Positions 8,295-18,030 of a stretch of 64,000 bases of DNA are shown here, piece after piece. Position 1 is the stretch's first letter. Each line of letters opens with the position of its first letter. Below the pieces are notes generated by a model that made no database searches, was not told where the DNA came from, and worked only from the letters and a program-made list of their open reading frames with translations. Origin of the DNA: JAJTGZ01 sp964403525 (lineage in GTDB: Bacteria; Planctomycetota; Phycisphaerae; Phycisphaerales; UBA1924); assembly GCA_964403525.1 (NCBI GenBank), contig CAYOGE010000004.1:62001-126000 (forward strand). Reading direction: 5' to 3'. A program made the translations under genes and the position numbers.

Positions 8295-10682
8295 ATGACA
8301 AGACCGCACGCATCGATCCTGACCGTCGCCGCATCCCTCGCGCTGGTCGCCGGAACCACCCTCGCGCAGGTCACCACCGTCACGACGACGACCGTGACCA
8401 CCCAGCCGGCGATCGTGAGTCCGGACCACGTCATCATCACGCCGCAGTCTCGCCGGCAGATCTGGCGGCGCGTCGCCACGCCGGTTCAACTCGACCGTGT
8501 CGACATCGCCCTCACGATCAACGACCAGGTAGCGACCACGCTGCTTGAGCTGAACGTCACCAACCCCGGCAGCACGGCCCAGCAGGCCGAGCTGCTCATC
8601 CCGATCCCCGACGGCGCCACCGTCCGCTCTCTGCAGTACGACGGCACCGGACCTGAACCGACCGCCAAGGTCCTGCCGCGCGACGAGGCGCGGCGCATCT
8701 ACGACTCGATCGTCGGATCGATGCGCGACCCGGCCCTGCTCGAGTTCGCCCGCTACGGCGTGCTGCGCACCAGCGCTTTCCCGATCCCACCAAACTCGTC
8801 GCAGAAGGTCCGCATCACGCTCGAGCAGGTGCTCCCCTCCGACAACGGTCGCATCGATTGGATGCTCCCGCGCACGGAGATGCTCTCCGGCACCAGCATC
8901 CCCTGGACGCTGAAGGCAACCGTCAAGAGCACAGACCCGATCGCCAGCGTCTACTCCGCCAGCCACGACCTCAAGGCCCAGCGGGTCGGGCCCAGCGAGT
9001 TCTCCGTGACGGGCGATGCCAACACGTTCCGCACCGCCGGCTCGCTCCGCCTCACGGCGATGAAGGCCAACAAGAACCCCGGCGAGCCTGTCTTCTCTAC
9101 CGCTCTCTATCCCGATGCATCACTCCCGGGCGGGAGCGGCGGCTACTTCAGCCTGATGGTCTCACTCCCCTCCGCGGCCCCCGGCCAGCAGAAGCCGGTG
9201 AAGCGCGAGATGACGGTCGTGCTCGACCGGTCCGGCTCGATGAAGGGGGAGAAGATCAAGCAGGTCGTTGAGGCGGCCAAGAACGTGCTCAACGGGCTCA
9301 GCGAGGGCGAGATGTTCAACATCATCGACTACAGCGACACCATCGCGGCGTTCAGCCCTGCGCCCGTCGCCAAGGACAAGGCCTCCCTCGCACGCGCCTT
9401 GGCGTACCTGGACGCGCTTGAGGCCAACGGCGGCACCAACATCCGCGACGCGCTGGTCGAGGCCGTGCACACGACGCCGGCCGAAGGAACGCTGCCGCTG
9501 GTGCTCTTTATGACCGACGGCCTGCCGACGGTCGGCGAGCGCAGCGAGACCGCCATCCGCGCCTCCGTCAAACAGGCGAACGCGGCCAACCGCCGGCTCT
9601 TCACCTTCGGCGTTGGGTTCGACGTCAACTCGCCACTGCTGAGCGCGCTGGCCGCCTCAACGCGTGCGAGCAGCACGTTCGTCACGCCCGACGAAAACGT
9701 CGAGGTCAAGGTCAGCCAGCTCTTCCGCAGGCTCAGCGGGCCGATCCTTGCCGCTCCAAAGGTGACGATCATCGACGCCGCCACCGGCAATCCCACCACG
9801 ACCATGGTGAGGGACATGCAGCCGACGGCCGCCGAGATGCCCGACGTTTTCGACGGCGAGCAACTGATGGTCTGCGCCCAGTACACCGGCGGGCAGAAGT
9901 TCAAGGTCCGCATCGACGGTGAGTACCTCGGCAAGCCGCACACCTTCGAGTACGAGGTCGACCCGGCGAGCGCGAGCGTGCAGAATGCCTACGTGCCACG
10001 CATGTGGGCCTCGCGCCGCATCGCCACGCTGGTTGAGGCGATCCGCAACGACTACACCGACAAGCAGATCGACCCCAAGAGTGACCCGCGTGCCAAGGAG
10101 CTCATCGACGAGATCGTTGCGCTCTCGACGCGGTTCGGCATCCTCACCGAGTACACGGCGTTCCTGGCGACCGAGCCGACCGTAGCGCTCCGCAGCGTCG
10201 ACGAGCTCCGCGTTCACGCAACGGCCGGGCTCGAGAACGCACGGCGCGACCGCGGCGGCGCCGATGCCGTCAAGCAGGAAGGAAAGCTCGCCGACATGAA
10301 GGGTCAGAGCCAGACCTCGGCCCCCGCCTCGCCGGGCATGACCGGCGGCAACAACGTCCAGTACCGTTACGTGGTTGCGCAGGGCGGCCGCTCCCTCGAA
10401 CGCGAGGAGCTCAGCAACGTCAACCAGGTCCAGGACCGCACCTTCTTCAGCCGCAAGGGACGCTGGGTCGAGGGCGCCAACATCACAAGCGAGAACGAGG
10501 CGCCGCAGCGCACCGTGACGATCGGCACGGATGAATACGCGTCGCTCGCCGACGAACTGCTGGCGGCAAACCTTGGCGGCCTCCTCGCCCTCGACGGTGA
10601 CGTCTACTTCATCTGGAAGGGCCAGCGGGTGCTCCTGCAGAACACAGCGCCGCAGGACTCCACCCCGGCCGCGCAGCCGTAA
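8295..10682 (+). CDS. Secreted VIT and von Willebrand factor A domain protein
   Basis: A 795-residue exported protein with a signal peptide (ending GTTLAQ). Residues about 55-190 form a vault/inter-alpha-trypsin (VIT) domain with IPIPDGATV and LPRDEARRIYDSIV blocks. A VWA domain starts near 305 with a complete metal-ion adhesion site, DRSGSM at about D311, followed by GGTNIRDAL and FMTDGLPTVG. The C-terminal 200 residues are a planctomycete-type extension including ALSTRFGILTEYTAFL and a short beta-rich end (VYFIWKGQRVLL). VIT-VWA proteins usually mediate protein-protein adhesion in the periplasm or at the surface. ATG 8295 is the first start before the signal sequence. A strong hairpin lies 57 bases after the stop. 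Confidence 0.85.
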   Translation: MTRPHASILTVAASLALVAGTTLAQVTTVTTTTVTTQPAIVSPDHVIITPQSRRQIWRRVATPVQLDRVDIALTINDQVATTLLELNVTNPGSTAQQAELLIPIPDGATVRSLQYDGTGPEPTAKVLPRDEARRIYDSIVGSMRDPALLEFARYGVLRTSAFPIPPNSSQKVRITLEQVLPSDNGRIDWMLPRTEMLSGTSIPWTLKATVKSTDPIASVYSASHDLKAQRVGPSEFSVTGDANTFRTAGSLRLTAMKANKNPGEPVFSTALYPDASLPGGSGGYFSLMVSLPSAAPGQQKPVKREMTVVLDRSGSMKGEKIKQVVEAAKNVLNGLSEGEMFNIIDYSDTIAAFSPAPVAKDKASLARALAYLDALEANGGTNIRDALVEAVHTTPAEGTLPLVLFMTDGLPTVGERSETAIRASVKQANAANRRLFTFGVGFDVNSPLLSALAASTRASSTFVTPDENVEVKVSQLFRRLSGPILAAPKVTIIDAATGNPTTTMVRDMQPTAAEMPDVFDGEQLMVCAQYTGGQKFKVRIDGEYLGKPHTFEYEVDPASASVQNAYVPRMWASRRIATLVEAIRNDYTDKQIDPKSDPRAKELIDEIVALSTRFGILTEYTAFLATEPTVALRSVDELRVHATAGLENARRDRGGADAVKQEGKLADMKGQSQTSAPASPGMTGGNNVQYRYVVAQGGRSLEREELSNVNQVQDRTFFSRKGRWVEGANITSENEAPQRTVTIGTDEYASLADELLAANLGGLLALDGDVYFIWKGQRVLLQNTAPQDSTPAAQP

Positions 10683-10738
10683 CGGGCACGGCGGCTCGAC
10701 CCGCAACGTTGAGGCGTCCTGGACCGAACCAACGAAAA

Positions 10739-10762
10739 AGCCCCGAGGTCACCCTCGGGGCT
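10739..10762. terminator. Bidirectional rho-independent terminator
   Basis: A ten-base stem, AGCCCCGAGG paired with CCTCGGGGCT around a TCAC loop. It is preceded by five A (a T run on the minus strand) and followed by TGTGGTTT. It separates the convergent VIT/VWA and dockerin genes and could serve both. Confidence 0.8.
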
Positions 10763-10789
10763 TGTGGTTTCAGCTAGACGCGGCGTCAA

Positions 10790-13279
10790 TCAGCAGCCCG
10801 CGAAGAAGCGGTCGATGAACACAACGAAGTCGTTGTTATCAAAGAGCCCGTCGGCACCGGCAACGCCGCCCTGCGAGCCGAAGTCGGCCCGGCCGTCGGC
10901 GTTGAAGAAGAAGTTGATGAAGACGACGAAGTCGTTGTTGTCCAGGATGTTGTCCTGTCCGGCAACGCCGCCCTGTGCACCAACGTCAGCGACGCCGCAG
11001 TGAGCGGGAACCGTCGGCACGGGGAGGCCCGCCGCGTCGATCGAAGCCGGCGCACCCACGGTGCCCGGCTTGAACAGCGCGATGGTGCCCGGACCAGTGG
11101 TCGGTGCGACGTTGCTCGTGAAGCCGAAGTTGTAGAGGCAGCCCCAACGCAGGGCGTTGGCGTTCGGGTTGGCCGAGTACTTCTGCGGCGAAGCGAACTT
11201 CAGAGCGGTGGTCGTGCGCGAGGTGACCCACGGCGCGTTGCTGTAGGGCTCGCCGGAGTGCCACATCGGCATGTGGAACGAAATATCCGTCACGTCCGCG
11301 GCCACGGGCATCGGAACGCTGAAGCTCTCGGCGCTGCGGTCAGAGTTGTGGTTGTAGACGGCGTACTCGTAGCGGTAGAGCCCGCCGCCGATCGGCGTCG
11401 CCTTGGCCGAGACCCAGTAGCGGCAGCGGATTGTCGTGCCGGGGAAGCTGGGGTTGCCCAGCGAGTCCCGCCAGCCGGTGCCGGGGTTGGGGGTATCGTC
11501 GTGATCAACCGAGACCTGCGTCACGGACGGGTCAGCCACCTTCCAGGCGAAGATGCCCGGGTTGCGCAGCTGAACCGTGTTCGCAAACGAGGGAGACGTG
11601 TTGATCGTCGAGGCCGTGATCTCACGCCACGACGCGTTGTTAAGGGCGTTGATCGCAACCGTCTGGCCCGGGCGAACAAACTGAGCATCGTCGGCGGCGA
11701 CGTAGAAGGCGTCAACGAAGAAGCGGGTGCCGGCCGGCTGCCCCGTCACGTCCGCCGTCGGCACCTGCAGGCGCTCGCGGGTGGTCGCGTCGCCCGTGCC
11801 GGTGTTGCGCACGAAGGCAGAGGTACCAAGGGCCGCGTTCACTTCGCTCTTGGGCCCGAGGGACCCCTGGCTGCCGTTCAAGCTGCCGCCGTAGGTGTCG
11901 GTGCAGTTCACACCCAGCGCATCGCCGCCGATGTTCTGGTACGCCTGCAGGCTCACGCGCCAGACGTTGGACGGCTGGCACGAGGCGCCGGAGTTGGTCG
12001 ACACGAAGCCGTGCTTCAGCCACGACTGGCCGAGCTGCTCAAACCGCGAGTAGCTGCCGTAGCTCTTGAGCCGGTACATGTTCTGGCTGATCACGGGGTG
12101 CTGCGTGGTATCAAAGTCGGGCATGTACGAGCTGCTGTCGATCCAGCTCACGGGATAATCACCCTCGTTGGACGACGTCGTGCCCACCGAGTAGGCGGTG
12201 ATGTCGCCGGCGGGGTTGGTGCCCCAGCGCGGCACGTCGGTGATGTTGTACGTGTAAACGTCCGGGCCCAGCAACGGGCTCGGCGAGGTCACACAGTTCA
12301 CTGTCACCGAGGTCGAGCCAGAGCCCGTGCGGCCCTGCTGATCGCTGACAGAGAAGGCGATCGTCTTGGCACCGGGCGTCACGCTGGTGGGGACCGTCGC
12401 CAGGTAGCTGAAGACGTTGTTGCCCGCGACCTGGTCGCCGTGAGTGCCGTCGTCGTAGAACTGCTGAGCCGCGGGCCCGCCGATGTTCGACAGGTTGCCC
12501 GTAACCGCGATGCCGGTGCTGCTGGGGCTGGTGCCTGGGGTCACCGTCACGGTGACAAGCGTGGACGAAGCCGTGCAGTTGTTCACGCCCGCGGGAAGAA
12601 CCGAGCCGCTGGAGCAAAGCACGGTGGTGCTGTTGATCGGCGTGAACGAGAGCTTGAGCCCGCTGGAGAGGTTGGTCTGATTGCAAGAGAACTGATTGGC
12701 GGTCGTGCCTGCATCCTGCACGCCCACGGTTGCGCTGCTGCCCGACTGGGGGTTCGCGCCGTAGATGAACTCGAAGTGGCTGTTGTCCTCGAACAGACGC
12801 ACCTCAAAGTTCAGGGCCGTCGTGCTGGCGTTGTAGTACACCGCTCGCCACTCGACGTTGAAGACGCGGTTGGGAGCAACGCCGGTGACGGAGGTAAAAA
12901 TGCCGCCACCGGAATTGTCGGTCCGCAGGTCATCCCAGTGTGGCGACAGCATGACGCCCATGCCGTTGGTGGGCAGGCAGGCGTTGGTGTAGGCGCTGCT
13001 CGACCCGGTGAACTGCATGTTACCGTTGCTGGAAACAACGATGTTGTTGTACGTTGCGCCGTAGAGGCTGACGGGGAAGGGGAGTGCGACGTTTGAGACC
13101 ACGTCGTCGCCGTTGTTGCCGACACTCGTTGTGCCGGGAACGATCGATGCGCCGGTTGAGCTGTTGATGGCGAACCCGGTGCACTGGGCGTGGGTCAGCG
13201 ATGTGCCAGCCGCCACCGCAAGCGCGGGAATGATCGTGCGAGCGAGGGACGCCGAAAAGCCAAGGGGATACTGCTTCAT
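10790..13279 (-). CDS. Large secreted protein with C-terminal GC-type dockerin
   Basis: The start is set at ATG 13279, which begins MKQYPLGF and a clear signal peptide ending THAQC; the frame extends about 300 bases further upstream but without signal character. The mature protein is about 800 residues, rich in Ser, Thr, Asn and Gly, and looks like stacked beta domains. An N-terminal region with NGNMQFTGSS resembles the beta-sandwich common in PEP-CTERM-type exoproteins, and the middle (VTVTVTPGTSPSSTG) is Ig-like. It ends in two dockerin-like repeats, LDNNDFVVFINFFF and FDNNDFVVFIDRFFAGC, each preceded by DVGAQGG or DFGSQGG. This tail is typical of Phycisphaerales surface or secreted proteins and is presumed to be a sorting or anchoring signal. 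No enzymatic motif seen. Confidence 0.8.
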   Translation of the reverse strand: MKQYPLGFSASLARTIIPALAVAAGTSLTHAQCTGFAINSSTGASIVPGTTSVGNNGDDVVSNVALPFPVSLYGATYNNIVVSSNGNMQFTGSSSAYTNACLPTNGMGVMLSPHWDDLRTDNSGGGIFTSVTGVAPNRVFNVEWRAVYYNASTTALNFEVRLFEDNSHFEFIYGANPQSGSSATVGVQDAGTTANQFSCNQTNLSSGLKLSFTPINSTTVLCSSGSVLPAGVNNCTASSTLVTVTVTPGTSPSSTGIAVTGNLSNIGGPAAQQFYDDGTHGDQVAGNNVFSYLATVPTSVTPGAKTIAFSVSDQQGRTGSGSTSVTVNCVTSPSPLLGPDVYTYNITDVPRWGTNPAGDITAYSVGTTSSNEGDYPVSWIDSSSYMPDFDTTQHPVISQNMYRLKSYGSYSRFEQLGQSWLKHGFVSTNSGASCQPSNVWRVSLQAYQNIGGDALGVNCTDTYGGSLNGSQGSLGPKSEVNAALGTSAFVRNTGTGDATTRERLQVPTADVTGQPAGTRFFVDAFYVAADDAQFVRPGQTVAINALNNASWREITASTINTSPSFANTVQLRNPGIFAWKVADPSVTQVSVDHDDTPNPGTGWRDSLGNPSFPGTTIRCRYWVSAKATPIGGGLYRYEYAVYNHNSDRSAESFSVPMPVAADVTDISFHMPMWHSGEPYSNAPWVTSRTTTALKFASPQKYSANPNANALRWGCLYNFGFTSNVAPTTGPGTIALFKPGTVGAPASIDAAGLPVPTVPAHCGVADVGAQGGVAGQDNILDNNDFVVFINFFFNADGRADFGSQGGVAGADGLFDNNDFVVFIDRFFAGC

Positions 13280-13819
13280 AACTTGATTAACTCCGTTGCC
13301 CCGCTCGCGGGGTAGTTCAAGAACAACACGCCCACTTCCCGCAAAACAAAGAACTCCGGCTCTTTGCCGCCTCGTCAGGCACGAAGAATTCGTACCGGAC
13401 AAGCCCCGACTGCCCACCACCAGAGACTCAAGCATACCTCGAAATCGTCGATGCAACAACGCTGGGTGGGAAAATACACGATCTCGCATCGCCATCGGTC
13501 CGATTTTGCCCCTTCGCGAGATTAGTTTTCGCTCATTCCACCTCGATTGGTGGCGCGCTCGCCCCTCACGTGCCAAGGTGTTTCACCGACACCCTTCCAC
13601 CGGACCGGCTCCTTGCCCACGATGACTGCCCCTCCTATGCTGCCAACCTTACCGGCCGAGATTCGCGGCCGTGGGTGGGACGGCTTTGTGCCGCCCGCTC
13701 AACCACTGTTTGACCGCCGCAAGCGCCCTTGCGCGACAGGCGGGTCCGGCTCTGGCGAAACGCCCTGGCCGGTGCCCTCCCGAATCGTCCGTCGCGGGTG
13801 TCGCTGAGAGGTTCCCTCT
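13280..13819. other. Divergent intergenic region upstream of rpsB and the dockerin gene
   Basis: About 540 bases without a convincing gene. On the dockerin side a CCCCG-CTCG-CGGGG hairpin lies at 13299-13312, and GGAG precedes the start. The rpsB side holds the candidate promoter described separately and a GC-rich leader of about 170 bases with a CGGCCGAGATTCGCGGCCG hairpin near 13652-13670. Short open frames here have no supporting features. Confidence 0.6.
13613..13641 (+). promoter_or_regulatory. Candidate sigma-70-type promoter for rpsB-tsf
   Basis: TTGCCC at 13613-13618 and TATGCT at 13636-13641 are separated by exactly 17 bases and each match the consensus at four of six positions. Transcription would start near 13648 and give a leader of about 170 bases before rpsB. 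Prediction from sequence only. Confidence 0.35.
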
Positions 13820-14659
13820 ATGGCTTCGCAACTCGTCGCAGATCTTATCGAGTCTGGCATCCACTTCGGCCAGCGCTCCGCCTCTTGGAACCCCAAGATG
13901 GCCCCCTACATCTGGGGAAAGCGCAACGGCATCCACATCATCGACATCAAGGAGACCGTCAAGGGTCTCCTGCTCGCCAAAAAGTTCCTGGCGCGCGTCA
14001 CCGCCGACGGCAAGGACGTCTGCTTCGTCGGGACCAAGCGGCAGGCCCGCGACGTGCTCGTCACCCGCGTGGGCGACGTGAAGATGCACTACGTTACGGA
14101 GCGCTGGCTCGGTGGCACGCTGACCAATTTCCGCACCATCCGCAGCCGCCTGAAGCGTTTCGAAGAGCTTGAGGCCATCGAGACGGCCGACAACTTCGCC
14201 AGCTACTCAAAGAAGATGGAGTCGCAGCTCAAGCGCGAGCTGGCCAAGATCCGGCGCAACCTCGCCGGCATCCGCGGCATGGACAAGCTGCCCGGCGCCC
14301 TGGTCGTCATCGACACCAAGCGCGAGACCAGCTCGCTCAAGGAAGCCAAGAAGCTCGGCATCCCGACCATCTGCCTCATCGACACCGACGGCGAGCCTGA
14401 CCTCGCGGACATCGCCATCCCCGGCAACGACGACTCGATGCGCTCGATCGACGTCGTGGTCCGCGAGCTCTGCCTTGCGATCGCCGAGGGCAAGCAGCAG
14501 CGGGCCCAGTCGCGTGAGAACGCCAGCGGCGGCGCACCCAACGCCGGCGACCAGGGCGGCGACGGCGGCCCTCGCCGCAGCCGCCGCAGCCAGTTCCGCG
14601 CCGACGAACCCGGGTTCATCCCCGCCGCTCCGGCGGGCGCCCCGGCCGCCGCTCAGTAA
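13820..14659 (+). CDS. rpsB: 30S ribosomal protein S2
   Basis: S2 sits between the head and body of the 30S subunit and is needed for S1 binding. The N-terminus contains the family signature (GIHFGQRSASWNPKMAPYI) and IIDIKETV; WLGGTLTNFRTIR, PGALVVIDT and IPTICLIDTD follow in the expected order, ending at IPGNDDSMRSI. The protein is 279 residues; the last 50 or so are a Gly/Arg/Ala-rich tail not present in E. coli S2. ATG 13820 has a weak GAGAGG upstream. It is followed 145 bases later by tsf, the usual bacterial partner. Confidence 0.97.
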   Translation: MASQLVADLIESGIHFGQRSASWNPKMAPYIWGKRNGIHIIDIKETVKGLLLAKKFLARVTADGKDVCFVGTKRQARDVLVTRVGDVKMHYVTERWLGGTLTNFRTIRSRLKRFEELEAIETADNFASYSKKMESQLKRELAKIRRNLAGIRGMDKLPGALVVIDTKRETSSLKEAKKLGIPTICLIDTDGEPDLADIAIPGNDDSMRSIDVVVRELCLAIAEGKQQRAQSRENASGGAPNAGDQGGDGGPRRSRRSQFRADEPGFIPAAPAGAPAAAQ

Positions 14660-14804
14660 GCAACCCCCCGTGCGCCGGCCGGCAGCGCACGGTCAATACC
14701 GGATCGAACACCGCCGCGGCACGCCGTGACGCGTGCCCGGCTCAACGGGATCATTCTCAACTTGACGCGGCCAGCCCGCGTCGCTCGCTCGACAGGAGCC
14801 CTCA

Positions 14805-15611
14805 GTGGAAATCACAGCAGCGACCGTCATGCAGCTTCGCAACAAGACCGGCCTCTCAATGATGGAGTGCAAGAAGGCGCTCGTCGAGGCCGGCGGGAAC
14901 ATGGACAAGGCGGAGGACGTCCTCCGCAAGGCGATGAAGGGCAAGCTCGATGCCAAGGGCGACAAGCCCTCGGGCGAGGGGCGCATCGCTATCGCCATGG
15001 GCGCAGGCGGAGCGTCGATCGTCGAGCTCCGTGCCAACACCGACTTCACCACAAAGAACGACGCCTTCGTCAACCTCACCCAGCGTCTGGCCGACGCGGC
15101 CATGAACGCCCCGGCGGGCACCTACACCGCCAGCGGGGCCGAGCAGGCCGCCATCGACGACCTGCGCATCAAGACGGGCGAGACGATCGCACTCGCCCGT
15201 GGCCAGCACGTCGCCGGCGGGGCGGGCGTCGTGTTCGGTGCGTACGTCCACCACGACGGCAAGACGGGCGCACTGGCACGCGCAGAAGGTGACATCTCCT
15301 CCGAGACGCTGAAGCAGGTCTGCATGCACATCGTCGCGGCCGTGCCGACGCCAAAGGGCGTCAGCGCGACCGACATCCCCGCGGCGATCGTTGACCGCGA
15401 GCGCAAGTTCCGCATCGAGCAGGCGATGGAGAGCGGCAAGCCCAAGGAGATCGCCGAGAAGATGGTCGAGGGCGGCATGCGCAAGTTCTTCGAGGAGATC
15501 TCGCTGCTCGAGCAGCCCTACGTGCTCGACCCGTCGAAGAAGATCAAGGACCTGGTCGGCCCGGCCAGGGTGACCAGCTTCTGGCGCTGGGCCGTCGGCG
15601 AGCAGGTCTGA
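14805..15611 (+). CDS. tsf: Elongation factor Ts
   Basis: EF-Ts is the guanine nucleotide exchange factor that recycles EF-Tu. The N-terminal UBA-like domain (VMQLRNKTGLSMMECKKAL) and the core signature VELRANTDFTTKNDAF are complete. The C-terminal part contains EKMVEGGMRKFFEEISLLEQPYV, of the canonical form. At 268 residues it is slightly short of E. coli EF-Ts (283). The start is GTG 14805 with AGGAG seven bases upstream. It forms the classic rpsB-tsf operon and is followed by a strong terminator. Confidence 0.97.
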   Translation: MEITAATVMQLRNKTGLSMMECKKALVEAGGNMDKAEDVLRKAMKGKLDAKGDKPSGEGRIAIAMGAGGASIVELRANTDFTTKNDAFVNLTQRLADAAMNAPAGTYTASGAEQAAIDDLRIKTGETIALARGQHVAGGAGVVFGAYVHHDGKTGALARAEGDISSETLKQVCMHIVAAVPTPKGVSATDIPAAIVDRERKFRIEQAMESGKPKEIAEKMVEGGMRKFFEEISLLEQPYVLDPSKKIKDLVGPARVTSFWRWAVGEQV

Positions 15612-15646
15612 GCTCGCAAGCCCCTTGACGAAATAGAAACGAGCCG

Positions 15647-15671
15647 AGCCCGGGACGCCCCCGGGCTTTTC
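15647..15671 (+). terminator. Rho-independent terminator of rpsB-tsf
   Basis: An eight-base stem AGCCCGGG/CCCGGGCT with a five-base loop, followed by TTTTCC, 36 bases after the tsf stop and between convergent genes. Confidence 0.85.
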
Positions 15672-15705
15672 CGTTGGCGGTCCGCTCATGGTGAGCGCGC
15701 GGGCG

Positions 15706-16470
15706 TTACCCGCAGCCGGCGAAGAACCGGTCGATGAACACGACAAAGTCGTTGTTGTTGAAAGCGTCGTCTGCGCCCGGCACGCCCCCGGTTGCGCCGA
15801 CGTCGGCTCGCGGGTCTGCGGCGAAGAAGCGGTCGATAAAGACGATGAAGTCGTTGTTGTTGAGTTGCCCGTCGGCTCCGTCTGCGCCGCCCGTTGATCC
15901 GATGTCGGACGAACCGCAGGCCTGGGCGGGGGCGGTCAGTGTGACGTCGTCGATCGCCCAGTTGATATACCGGAACCCGCCTGCGCCGTCGGTCGGCGTC
16001 AACTCAACGCTGCGGATCTGGGCGGAGGGCAAGGAGACCGTCACCTGCGTCCATGCCTGTGTCGCCAGCGATTGGCTGAACGACTGGATCGGATCGGCGC
16101 CGGCACCGCCGACAACGATCCGCATCGTGACGGCGGAATCGACCGCCAGCCAGAACGACACCGATTGCTGCGCCGCCGCGAACTCGAGTCGCTGCACCGG
16201 CGGGAGGGGCGCACCAGCGCAGCGTACCCAGGCGGCCTTTGAGCCCGAGTGCGGCGGGATGAACGTGCGTGTGGGCTGGAGCGATGGAAAGGACAGGATG
16301 TAGGCGCCGGCGGCCGACGAGTTGACGTTCGTAACGCCACGACCGTCGTACTGGCGGAAGAACAGCGACTCGGGCGTTGCCAGGAGGAACGTGGGCTGGT
16401 CGTCAAAGGTGATGACCGTTCCGCTTGAACCGGCGACGATGGCCGCGAGTGCAGCGCAGGGCAGCAGCAT
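15706..16470 (-). CDS. Secreted protein with GC-type dockerin
   Basis: I set the start at ATG 16470, which has GAGGAG seven bases upstream and opens a short signal peptide (MLLPCAALAAIVAGSSG). The mature 235 residues contain a jelly-roll-like beta region; the run SVSFWLAVDSAVTMRIV followed by GFRYINWAIDDVTLTAP resembles carbohydrate- or cell-surface-binding domains in which an Asp pair closes a sheet. Two dockerin repeats end the protein, NNNDFIVFIDRFF and NNNDFVVFIDRFFAGCG, linked by DVGATGG. The FTFDD-like opening TVITFDDQPTF is common in secreted planctomycete proteins. Ligand unknown; no enzyme motif. Confidence 0.78.
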   Translation of the reverse strand: MLLPCAALAAIVAGSSGTVITFDDQPTFLLATPESLFFRQYDGRGVTNVNSSAAGAYILSFPSLQPTRTFIPPHSGSKAAWVRCAGAPLPPVQRLEFAAAQQSVSFWLAVDSAVTMRIVVGGAGADPIQSFSQSLATQAWTQVTVSLPSAQIRSVELTPTDGAGGFRYINWAIDDVTLTAPAQACGSSDIGSTGGADGADGQLNNNDFIVFIDRFFAADPRADVGATGGVPGADDAFNNNDFVVFIDRFFAGCG

Positions 16471-16586
16471 CGTGATCTCCTCTTTCTCGGGAGTGAAGTG
16501 TACCACCGGGCGCACGACGTGCAAGCGGAACCCCTTGCGCTGCAGCCGCGATGGCGCCTTTCCCACGCTTGCTGTCTACCCGATCT

Positions 16587-18002
16587 TCACACCTGGCGGT
16601 AGGGCTCGGTGGAGTGCCTGTAGTCGAAGAGCCTGCCGCTGCTCCACCTGAGCCTGATCGTGGCAAGGAGCGTTCGGTGGGGCGTGAAGAACTCGCGGAT
16701 GTTATCGGCCTTGATGCTGACGGAACCGATCTGCTCGTCTGTGAACGTTTCGTAGCCGACGCGCTGGTTCGTCTCGTTGAGCTGCGGGTGGGCCGAGACG
16801 GATACTTCGAGCGTCTCGTCCGCGCGGTCGATCCGCTTGAGCAGCTTGGAGGTGTTGATATAGAGTGCCCGCATGGAGGGGTCGTCGCTGTAGTTGTGGA
16901 CGCTCTCGAGCACGCTCGTGTGGAAGTACTTTGCCAGCGCGCCGCCGCCGCTGTCCTTGTCGTTCTCGAAGAACTCGACGAGGTAGTCCTTCACCGGCCG
17001 GTCGCCGGTGCCCGCGGCTTCGCCCTGGTCGTCAACACACCTGACGACCGTGTTCTGGTAGCCGTCCTGCTTCTTCGAGGTCGCGTCGGTGGTTTCCTGC
17101 AGCTCGTCGCACCACGCGTTGAAGCCGGCGTCGGTCACGGCGATCGATCTCGCGATCAGGTCCAGCAGCGGGCCCCGCAGCGACGGCGGGGTCTCGTTGC
17201 CGGTGATGGTCGAGTGGTTGTATTTCTCAAGGTAGCCGAAGGCGGTGCGTCCCGTCGAGCGTTCGAGCGCGACCGTCGGCGCCTGCGGGTCCCTGGTGAA
17301 GTCGATCGTCACGCGGGCGCAGTCCATGTTCGCTGTCGATACCCGCACGGTGCCGTCGCCGCCCTCCTCGTTGGCCATGGCGGCGAGACCGTCGTACCCC
17401 TTGTTTCCGACCAGGACCGTGCACAAGCACCGCCCCTTGCGGTAGAGCTGGCTGTCGCCCGGCTCGAACCGGTCGCCCATCGCCAGGTTCCACGAAAACG
17501 GCGAAGCAAGCTCGAGCCCTTTGAGGATGTACCGGCCGCTCTGCAGCGGTCCATCGGCGTTCTCTTTCGATCCTTTGAGCACGCGCCCGATGAAGCTGAG
17601 ACCCTTGTGCGCCAGGGGCGACCCGAAGTTTGCAGGTGCGAGCATGCAGAGGTTCTTGACCGGACACGGCTCTGGCCCGGTGCCCCTGCCGCCGGGTGGC
17701 GGGGTCGCCTTGGCGCGCGTGAGCCAGTGGAGCCACTGGCGCGCAACCAGCGCGCCGGTTGAGTGAACGATCATGTTCACCGCTCCTTCATCGCGCGGGA
17801 GGTTGTGGTGGGTCCACGCCCTGTCAAGAGCGGAAAGCAGGTCAGGGAAGCCGACGTAATCGTTGAGCGTGACGTAATCGCCCAGCGAAACGACGACGGG
17901 CTGCCCGCCTCCGGCTGGAACCTCGCTGAGGGCATCGGCGAGCGGCTGGAACGACCTTGAGGTGTCGCTGTATCCGTGGAGGATGACGAGTGGCTTGGGC
18001 AT
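16587..18002 (-). CDS. Lipase-like alpha/beta hydrolase without signal peptide
   Basis: A 471-residue hydrolase of the lipase/PGAP1-like type. LVILHGYSDTS at residues 5-15 supplies the oxyanion strand; the nucleophile elbow reads VHSTGA near residue 80 (H-S-T-G in place of the usual GHSxG). MLAPANFGSPLA follows as in triacylglycerol lipases, and a probable catalytic His is in KYNHSTITG near 260. From about residue 310 a separate beta-rich domain begins (NTVVRCVDDQGEA, then FEND and VSVSAHPQL). There is no signal peptide or membrane segment, so it is made in the cytoplasm. It lies 28 bases after a lipoprotein gene on the same strand. Substrate unknown; phospholipid or ester lipid is likely by family. 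Confidence 0.7.
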   Translation of the reverse strand: MPKPLVILHGYSDTSRSFQPLADALSEVPAGGGQPVVVSLGDYVTLNDYVGFPDLLSALDRAWTHHNLPRDEGAVNMIVHSTGALVARQWLHWLTRAKATPPPGGRGTGPEPCPVKNLCMLAPANFGSPLAHKGLSFIGRVLKGSKENADGPLQSGRYILKGLELASPFSWNLAMGDRFEPGDSQLYRKGRCLCTVLVGNKGYDGLAAMANEEGGDGTVRVSTANMDCARVTIDFTRDPQAPTVALERSTGRTAFGYLEKYNHSTITGNETPPSLRGPLLDLIARSIAVTDAGFNAWCDELQETTDATSKKQDGYQNTVVRCVDDQGEAAGTGDRPVKDYLVEFFENDKDSGGGALAKYFHTSVLESVHNYSDDPSMRALYINTSKLLKRIDRADETLEVSVSAHPQLNETNQRVGYETFTDEQIGSVSIKADNIREFFTPHRTLLATIRLRWSSGRLFDYRHSTEPYRQV

Positions 18003-18030
18003 GCGTGACTCCTGTTCTGTGGTGCCGGGC

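Noticed and set aside
11000..13096. 698-residue open frame on the plus strand opposite the dockerin gene
   Set aside because: Arg/Val/Gly-rich antisense shadow of a GC-rich gene; no domain and no ribosome site, whereas the minus strand has a signal peptide and dockerin repeats.
13547..13807. Short open frames upstream of rpsB
   Set aside because: No ribosome sites or protein features; the interval is better explained as promoter and leader.
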